DNA of 64,000 bases, taken from assembly GCF_014805685.1 (NCBI RefSeq), contig NC_060890.1, forward strand, positions 20,760,500 to 20,824,499. The letters run 5' to 3'. Shown here piece after piece: positions 57,162-64,000 of the stretch. The notes under the pieces were generated by a model that ran no database searches, had not been told where the DNA came from, and saw nothing but the letters and a program-made list of their open reading frames with translations. The stretch comes from Silurus meridionalis (lineage: Eukaryota > Chordata > Actinopteri > Siluriformes > Siluridae). The stretch's first letter is position 1, and each line of letters starts with the position of its first letter. Made by a program: the position numbers and the translations under genes.

Positions 57162-57720
57162 ACTGCACCTTCTCTCTTTAACCTTTCTTAATCATGAATA
57201 AGTAAAATGGTGAAAGTCCTCGCATAAAATTTCAATCACGAGACTACTTCACCATGCTCCACTCCCCCAGCCTTACTCCATCAGCAGTATGAACAGAAGT
57301 AAAGTGGGGGAAAAAAAATCCAAGATAGAGAGATAGCAACATGAAAAGTAGAAAGTGAGACACAAATAGGCTTTGAGCTTTACCGTTATTAATGACTTGC
57401 TCCAAAAACTCCCCACTTTTCCAATCTCGGGGAGAAGCGCTTGAAGGAGCTCACAGATGAGGACGACCTTCAGAGCATTCTGTGCTCTTTAGTTAAGAAA
57501 TTCGCTCTCCATTATGCCATCATTAGGGAAACAAGGATAAAATTACCTCATGCTTAATGATCTATGGAACCCACACCAAAATTTGTCTCGGATCTAATAA
57601 AACTCGGGCTTAATACACACAAATGAATCACCAGCCTCTGTATGACCAGGTGCTGAATTATGGAAAATAGATTTGCCCAAGCATCAGAGACTGAAGTTTT
57701 TCAAATCAGCTCCTGGAATA
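57030..57720. promoter_or_regulatory. Candidate conserved non-coding block split by a CT array
   Basis: 57030-57110 (TCTAATGCCAATTAGGTTTT, GCGCCACAGCCCAAATGG) and 57180-57720 (CACGAGACTACTTCACCATG, GAGGACGACCTTCAGAGC, CATTATGCCATCATTAGGG) are unique and balanced in composition. No coding frame. By eye only. Confidence 0.35.
57115..57156. repeat. (CT)n microsatellite
   Basis: CT dinucleotide run of about 40 bp. Confidence 0.95.
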
Positions 57721-58229
57721 GACTGTTATGGATGATTAAATTTCTTCATGTCTCAACCTAATAACTTTTAATATGGAAAATTCTTTAGGTGTGGTCTGAA
57801 AGCTAGGCTTCATTGGATCTAGAAATATTAAGGCATAAATATAGAGAGATCTTTCTGAGTGGATCAAATGACTGTTGAATTTAATCTCTCAGAATTGTTT
57901 CTTCTTGATTAAAAAAGAAACAAATATATGAGACATGGACCTGAAACAGGTATAATTTATGATATCTGTGATATTTTTTGAATTTATCATTTCAGCCTTG
58001 CATTTTCTAAAAACGGCATTCATTCAAAGGCGTTTACATTGCACAACAAGCGCATCTACATTAACCTATTCTGGGTTGATCGCTTGTGTAACACGTCATT
58101 ATATAGCTCTAACACCTTCCGTCTCACTCTCTTTCTCTCTTCATTGCTTATTGATGCCTTTTCTTATAGATACTCACATCTCATATATATTTTGTCAAAA
58201 TAGGTACAGAGGCATTGCAAACACACAGC
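57721..58229. other. Intergenic, no gene recognised
   Basis: No feature recognised; the plus frame beginning at 57959 shows no domain. Confidence 0.55.
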
Positions 58230-58440
58230 GACAGGCTTGTGCAATTTTTCCGCAAAGTCGCTTTCTGAGCCATAATGGCTTTTGCTGTCTTTAAACTTTA
58301 ATCTTTCCTATTAATTCTCTGCAACCGAAGGACGTGAGCAAGTTAATGTCCTGTGAATATGCTGCTCACTCCACAATCTTTCCAAGCTAATTACACTCAG
58401 GGACTAAATGGAGGGAAATTGCTACCCGTTTGGAAGAGAA
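58230..58440. other. Candidate conserved non-coding sequence
   Basis: Unique block (GAAGGACGTGAGCAAGTTAA, TCCAAGCTAATTACACTCAG) with a TAATTA word at about 58389. Low-confidence call from texture. Confidence 0.28.
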
Positions 58441-58923
58441 AAAATTTCAACTCCCCCTATCAAGTAAAAGATTTTTTTCTACATATAAAAAAAGGTATAA
58501 CATAGTAAACGTAGATCTAAAAAAATATTCACAAACATGCACTTTAAAGGTCTCTGAAGACTCATCCTGCTTTTCATAGTTAAGTCTATTGTGGTCACGT
58601 AATAGCCAACAGATGTTTTATCTTGGAACAAGGAGCTGAACTGCTGCCTGTTTCACCTAGATCACAAAAATGATGATGAGGAAGAGTACGGATTCAGCTG
58701 GAGAGAAAAGGCTTTTATTCTTAAAATCTGTATGAAGATAATCTTGTGGAAATCAATTAAACTGTTATTTTCTGCCCATAATTTAGGTTTTTGTTTGACA
58801 TGGACAGATTTACTATCAGGATGTATTTATTTATATTTACTACAATGTATATATAAGGGAAAACTTAAAGTGGATCATAACATATAAAAATACAAAATGT
58901 ATAAATTTAAATATGCAAAATTG
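58441..58923. other. Intergenic, no gene recognised
   Basis: AT-rich; no feature recognised. Confidence 0.55.
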
Positions 58924-58937
58924 GTTTAAATGTAAGT
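58924..58937. repeat. 14-bp target-site duplication, left
   Basis: GTTTAAATGTAAGT, repeated exactly at 59077-59090. Confidence 0.92.
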
Positions 58938-59076
58938 CTTCTTTTTCTGTCGGCTGCTCCCATTAGGGGTCACCACAGCGGATCATCCTTCTCCATACCA
59001 CCCTGTCCTCTTCATCTGCCTCTTTCACACCAACTACCTGCATGTCTTCCCTCATCACATCCATGAACCTCCTCCT
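58938..59076 (-). mobile_element. RTE retrotransposon insertion, 5'-truncated to 139 bp
   Basis: The minus strand encodes the end of the RTE ORF (RRFMDVMREDMQV-like, WRQMIRCGDP-like) followed by TGGGAGCAGCCGACAGAAAA and AGAAG. Exact 14-bp duplications on both sides show target-primed reverse transcription that stopped after about 140 bases. Its duplication is unmutated, so it is probably younger than the internally deleted copies at 39-46 kb. Confidence 0.93.
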
Positions 59077-59090
59077 GTTTAAATGTAAGT
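59077..59090. repeat. 14-bp target-site duplication, right
   Basis: GTTTAAATGTAAGT, identical to 58924-58937. Confidence 0.92.
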
Positions 59091-59199
59091 AAACTAAAGT
59101 AAAAATTTTACCATCTTATAGTATGCATGTTGGTGCACATGTTGGATTTAATTCAAATTATGTTATTAAAAAAAAAATGTTTTAGAAGACTCTGGTAAA

Positions 59200-59818
59200 A
59201 GTTTAAATATTGACTGCACTTTTTCACTCAACTTAAAGTAAAGAAGTTTGGGCTCTGACCTGTACTGAAGTAAATAGTAGTCATTATCACTACCGGTTTT
59301 AGTGTCACACTGGTAACTGGACCTCACATCATATTAATATATTAATACAAAATCATTTCTAATTTTGTTACTTAATGAATGTATTCAGGCCAAACATCCA
59401 CCATGTAGAACACAAACAGAGAAAAGATGATGATGATCAGCTGATCAGGAAGGTCTCTGTTTTCAGTCATTTTTACATCACTGACTCCCTCTGTCTCATC
59501 TACATTAGCCATATTTTGTTGCCTTCTGCCTGACTCATTGCTCATTGCTCAGGCTACCCTACCTCTGTGGTGCATGATAACCAGAAAATTATACACAAGT
59601 GGTAGACTAAAAAAGCCTTGATGACAATGACACGAAATAGATTGATAGGCTGAGAACAGCACGCAATGAGAAGCAAAAATATCAATCATGTCACCAAATA
59701 CATTAAAACTTAACTAATGTTTTGCAAATGTAAGAAGTACAAAGTATAGATATTTGTGTAAAAAAGTAATAAGTGAAAGTAAAAAGTTGTATTTGTACTT
59801 CATTATTTCCCATCTCTG
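59200..59818. mobile_element. hAT-like non-autonomous element, right part
   Basis: The right end reads AGTACAAAGTATAGATATTT, later GTTGTATTTGTACTTCATTA and TTTCCCATCTCTG, the form of a common fish hAT terminus (GTACTTCGTTAC...CCACCTCTG). The interior (TAAATAGTAGTCATTATCAC, ATGATGATGATCAGCTGATC) resembles copies I recall. The left terminus is not recognisable; the element may extend left past the RTE insertion. Confidence 0.5.
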
Positions 59819-59882
59819 ATCATTTAGTCAGGTGAAGGAGGGTAAGATTTAAACCTGTTTGCTGCATTTATTTTTATTTTAT

Positions 59883-59890
59883 AGAAAGAG

Positions 59891-59969
<79 letters not shown>

Positions 59970-59985
59970 AAAAGAAAGAAAGAAA
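59883..59985. repeat. (GAAA)n microsatellite
   Basis: About 100 bp purine tetranucleotide array with one AAAAAG interruption near its end. It lies 65 bp beyond the hAT-like right end. Confidence 0.97.
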
Positions 59986-61005
59986 AACTTTAATGCGTAT
60001 CACTCAAAAGGTACGGTTTATTACTTTTTTGGTTGAAAAGTAGACCTCTTTGAATATACAGTAGGCTGTAGAAGATGCATTAAGAAGACTATAGTGTTAT
60101 GTGTCCTCTTCTCTTCACTCCTGACCTGAAGACAGGCTGCCAGAGAACACACGTTCTGTAGGTGGGGAGGTTGAGAGCAGAAGGAGGGGTTAGTCTAGGG
60201 GAGAGAGCCTCTTAAAATCAGCCAAGCTGCAAAAGTAATGAATATTAAATCTGAGCCTAAATAACTGAGGTCCAAGTGTGACACGGTGGGATTACACCTA
60301 CCGATTTGTCCTCAGTGCTCAGCCAGGCCCCGGTGATAACCAAATCAAATGAAATCATGTGTAACTGAGCACAGCCTGGGTCTGTCTACCGGTGTGTACA
60401 TTTCAGCCCATCCGCTCAGAGAAAGAATCAGCTCCATAATAATAATTGTTTGCTGTACTAACAATTTCCATTCCAGTGATAGCTAAAAAGTCATACCAAT
60501 AACATATACAAGCTAAGTCCAATGTGCAAATTTCACAAGGTCAGTGCAGCGTTCATTAAAACTGCACACATTATATACTTCACACATTCAAGCATGGAAA
60601 AGATCTAAAAACTGCGGATGAATGTGACACATGACAGTGTCTTTCCGAGTTCTTCTGGCTGAGTGAAATAAACATGCTTCACTTCAGCAAATGCTTCCTC
60701 TGCTGTAAATGATGGCTGCCACAGGATCTTCTCCAGCTATGGTGTTGTCAAGTTACACAAAGCACTCAGAGACGAACACCACGTTGTCATGTTTGCCACA
60801 TGACCACGGGTAATCATGTCCTCGTGCACAACTGTGATTGACATGAGCGCAGCTGGGACTAGAATAGTAAACTCATCGCCTTTACAAACACTGGTCTAAA
60901 TAATACACATGTACAGTATGTGTACTATGCCTTTACTTATTCCTTTACTAGGTTTTCAGTCAGTTAAGTACTATAAATGATTAAAAGCTCTTGAACATAG
61001 CATTA

Positions 61006-61011
<6 letters not shown>
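59986..61011. other. Intergenic with candidate conserved non-coding parts
   Basis: 60080-60400 (GAGAGAGCCTCTTAAAATCA, ACTGAGGTCCAAGTGTGACA, CCAGGCCCCGGTGATAACC) and 60620-60870 (ATGATGGCTGCCACAGGATC) are unique and balanced. No protein-like frame. Texture-based suggestion only. Confidence 0.3.

Positions 61012-61073
<62 letters not shown>
61012..61073. repeat. (TA)n microsatellite
   Basis: About 60 bp TA run. Confidence 0.97.
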
Positions 61074-61076
<3 letters not shown>

Positions 61077-62039
61077 GCTAATCATTTTAATGTACCAGGC
61101 GTTGTTTGTACAAATTTTAGATTGTTCTATTTTGTTCAAACAAAGTAAGAAAAGACACAGATGCTAACCCTTCCCAATGAACATAGCTTTAAGTTTTATA
61201 TTATTTAATACATTTAATTGTTTAAAATCCTTAAATACATAAATATCATATCATGTGTTGACTGATTTCATACAACAGCAGCTCTGACAGTACTTCCGGC
61301 TGTTATTTAATGAAAAAATGTAGACGTTTATAGTAATACTGATACATTATCCTTTCTAGTAACAACTTAGACACATGGATATGTTTGGCCTGAAAATCAG
61401 CATGATCTAATGCAAATAAAAACAAATCCCTATTTATCAAATATGCACCTGAAATTATTGATAAGGATCACATTTAACACACATTTATTAGCTTTTTATG
61501 GAAGGAGTCTCCAGTGTTAGTGATAAACCAGAATTTAAGGTGTTCCCTTGATTTTTTCATCACAGAAATGTCGGTAGTGCTTTGTCTTATTAACTTTACG
61601 AGAAAAGGACCGGTACAGGAATGAGGTGTGTGATGATAATTACCAGCTTGTTTTATGGTAATGCCACAGGATGAAATGCAAATATTAAAAGATACAAAAA
61701 AATTAGATGTTCATTGATAAATTACAAACTGATAGTATCGTCAAACTGCTTTGATGAGAGTCAAGTAAAAGTTTTCAGGACAGGATACTTTAGTCCTCAT
61801 GTGTCTAATGAGGCGATGAGATCACAATGGAGAAATATTTCATAAAGATTTGTTCAAGTCCATTCATTGTTTCTGGCTTATTATTTATTCTTTATGAAAT
61901 CTTACCCCATTTAAGTCTAGATGTGTTTCTATTTACAGAGCTGCCTTTTTCTGTAACTGTCAGGATTTTCTTTCCCTCCACAACATTGTGCATTGAGATA
62001 AGGGTGGGGGGCAACAGGGCCACGCAGAGAGAGTGTCTC
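61074..62039. other. Intergenic, no gene recognised
   Basis: AT-rich, with an octamer (ATGCAAAT) at 61677-61684 just after GATGATAATTACCAGC. The plus frame 61827-62051 shows no domain. Confidence 0.5.
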
Positions 62040-62190
62040 TACTCTGTTTGAACTCCTTCTTTGGATGGCACAGTAGGAAGTAGAGGATTAAAGGCCTTTT
62101 CAAACTGCTGTCTAAATGCAGAACAAGCAGAGTGAAAGCTGCTCATTTCCTTCTCCAGAATGACACATTCACTCTCAGCAGGCATCTCAG
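62040..62190. other. Candidate conserved non-coding sequence
   Basis: Unique sequence (AAGTAGAGGATTAAAGGCCT, GCTGCTCATTTCCTTCTCCA) with no frame or repeat character. Low-confidence call. Confidence 0.28.
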
Positions 62191-62739
62191 TGTTTAGACC
62201 CCCCCATTTTCAATAATGTCGGTTTGACAGTATTGTTTTTGCTGATGGATGAGGGAAAAGTTTACTAATAAATGAAGTGCTGCTAATTATATTTCAGTAA
62301 TGAAGTAGCGACCAAGATAATATGGATAATATTGGAACAAGGGCCTACTGTAACTAAGTAACATTCGCAACATCGCTGTGTATTTATCTGGAGCAGCAGA
62401 AGCGTTCATAGTGTTTCATGCATATTAAAATCTCGTTATTTTCAACTGCATACCTGTGACTTGAAATGAATGTGAGTTGCATGAACTAGTTGCATAAACT
62501 AGTTGCATGACTCCAAAATCAGCAAGTCACTATGCAATAAAATATTCTGTACTATGATTAAAATGAACCAGATTCCACTTTGCATCAATGTCATCCATAC
62601 CTGCTTTTACATTTTCGGTTTACATAGCACTATTGCACAGTAACAGGATGTTATAACAAAACTAGTTTAAAAAAAGGAATTTCAAAGCTGTGGATATATA
62701 TTTATAGCATAAGCTAACCTAAGGGCAGTTTAAAATCTG
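62191..62739. other. Intergenic, no gene recognised
   Basis: Contains a small tandem ACTAGTTGCAT at 62486-62510. Otherwise no feature. Confidence 0.55.
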
Positions 62740-63080
62740 AATCGGAGGTCCCTGCAGGCCACCTGCTCTCCTAAAATGTCTCTTTGATGCCTTTTTCTTT
62801 ATCAGTCCAGGGTCACCACACGGGGCGACGGAGGGAGATCACTCGACTGAAAACTCTCCATGCTAATCCAATTTGCCACCTCCCCCAGCTACAGATAATT
62901 ACTAAAATTAAAGAGAGAGGGGGAGGCAGGGGGCTTAGGGTTTGTTGAATCGCTCTCGTCTCTACGGGGGAAACTCAAGCAAAGGCATTGTTCAAAACTA
63001 AGAGAGTGTGTTAACTATGGAGACTAATGGAATTCAGCGGCAGGGCGAACATCCACAGCCAAATGTCAAAGCATAACACA
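62740..63080. promoter_or_regulatory. Candidate conserved non-coding element
   Basis: Unique, GC-balanced block with retained CpGs (CACACGGGGCGACGGAGGGA, GAATCGCTCTCGTCTCTACG), ATGCTAATCCAATTTGCC and GATAATTACTAAAATTAAAG (TAATTA at about 62897). A pyrimidine/purine-rich strip at 62910-62940 could be repeat-derived. No coding frame. Confidence 0.38.
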
Positions 63081-63789
63081 CACCTTCGATCTTTACTGAA
63101 GCGCAGAGTAGGAACAGATGGAGACTGGAAATTCTGTTCATTTGGTATTTTGGAGAGAATTTCAGAATGATCATGAACAATTGTGATTATTAAAGAATTT
63201 TAGAAATCATTTTCCTGTATTTTTATAGTTTGGACATTGGGTTGAATAACAGTGCAACAAATCAATGTTTCATATAGAACATTTTAAACTGGAATAGTTT
63301 ATACGGTTCATATGGTGCTGTATTATATATGACCTGTAATATTCCATAAGCTAATAGAATCCAATGTGTGTAAGTCACATTTACTTTGTAAACACATTCA
63401 GTTTACTTAGTGTATATTTCAATCATTCATTTTCTATACAATTTATGTGAGCTTCCACGTATGCCTGAATGTATTCAGTCTGTTTGACTCAAACCCTGCT
63501 GCATTTATCCCCTTGATGCAAGTTGTTTGTGCACGTGTGAACACGGAAATCCCATTGACCTATCACAGTGTCTGCATTTCTCCTGTAAATTAATCCTTGC
63601 ATGAAGTCATCAGCAGCTTGTGTTTAGAGTAAGTTTACAGTCATGTCATTCGCCTAAAAATGCAGAAAGTAAACTAAATGCAGTAATATTTTCTTTGGTC
63701 TGCTCTCAATCGATTCCATGAATTCTTTCAAGAATTATAGTTTAATAGTTGAGAAAGCAGCCTGTAGTGATACATGTCTAGTGATACAT
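63081..63789. other. Intergenic, no gene recognised
   Basis: AT-rich. AGTGATACATG occurs twice, 12 bp apart (about 63767 and 63779), just before the next tail fragment. Confidence 0.55.
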
Positions 63790-63853
63790 GCACTTTTGTA
63801 CGTCGCTCTGGATAAGGGCATCTGCTGAATGCCGCAAACGTAAATGTAAATAC
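63790..63853 (+). repeat. L2/SINE-type 3' tail fragment
   Basis: CACTTTTGTACGTCGCTCTG, GATAAGGGCATCTGCTGAAT and GCCGCAAACGTAAATG match the end of the 55340-56515 L2 copy almost base for base. No body upstream. Confidence 0.8.
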
Positions 63854-64000
63854 ATAGTAATAATCTGAATGTTTTTAAGGGTTCTTAATCTGTACATTGC
63901 TCATTTTATTTAATAATTTTCATCTTACTGAGACTTTTCCACTTATACACTTACCCTAAAAATTATACAAATAAACTTTTTTTCATCATACAGTATTTAG
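63854..64000. other. Intergenic to window end
   Basis: AT-rich; nothing recognised. Confidence 0.6.

Noticed and set aside
57959..58294. 111-codon plus-strand frame as a possible exon
   Set aside because: Low-complexity composition with no family resemblance and no convincing splice context; part of it overlaps a CT-rich stretch.

Overview
This 64 kb window is vertebrate, almost certainly teleost, nuclear DNA. It is AT-rich and full of long dinucleotide and tetranucleotide arrays. Its mobile elements are the mix typical of ray-finned fish: Tc1/mariner transposons, hAT elements with 8-bp target duplications, RTE- and L2-type non-LTR retrotransposons, a DIRS-type gag remnant, and tRNA-derived SINEs sharing a 3' tail with the L2 elements. 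A siluriform or other otophysan fish is my guess at the source; that is an inference from repeat recall, not something shown here.

I see no intact host protein-coding gene, rRNA or tRNA gene, CRISPR array or operon. The longer open frames are translations of simple repeats (CATA, GA, CA, AT) or decayed pieces of transposon proteins. The window reads as intergenic or large-intron sequence. It also holds several blocks of balanced-composition, non-repetitive sequence rich in homeodomain-like (TAATTA) and octamer (ATGCAAAT) words. These look like conserved non-coding elements, but no alignment was available to test this.

Layout. 1-9 kb: intergenic DNA with a nearly full-length but dead Tc1 element (2.44-4.0 kb), a second Tc1 fragment (4.0-4.2 kb), and a 535-bp CATA/CATC array (7.26-7.8 kb). 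9-24 kb: quiet DNA with an L2 3' end (14.5-15.1 kb), a complete non-coding hAT element (16.87-17.92 kb), three tRNA-type SINE copies, and a Tc1 remnant (23.1-23.5 kb). 24-36 kb: mostly candidate regulatory blocks separated by microsatellites. 36-49 kb: a transposon graveyard with a DIRS remnant, a Tc1 remnant, two RTE copies in opposite orientation, a Tigger-like MITE, a Tc1/mariner MITE carrying a nested DIRS-like terminal piece, and a second hAT copy nested in an older repeat. 49-64 kb: quiet DNA with an L2 copy (55.3-56.5 kb), a 5'-truncated RTE insertion with a 14-bp target duplication (58.94-59.08 kb), a hAT-like remnant, and further candidate regulatory blocks.

No new biological system stands out. 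The observations best worth checking are the two hAT copies with exact 8-bp duplications, the opposed RTE pair, the nested insertions, the LINE/SINE shared tail, and the putative regulatory blocks with PBX-HOX-like and paired octamer words.
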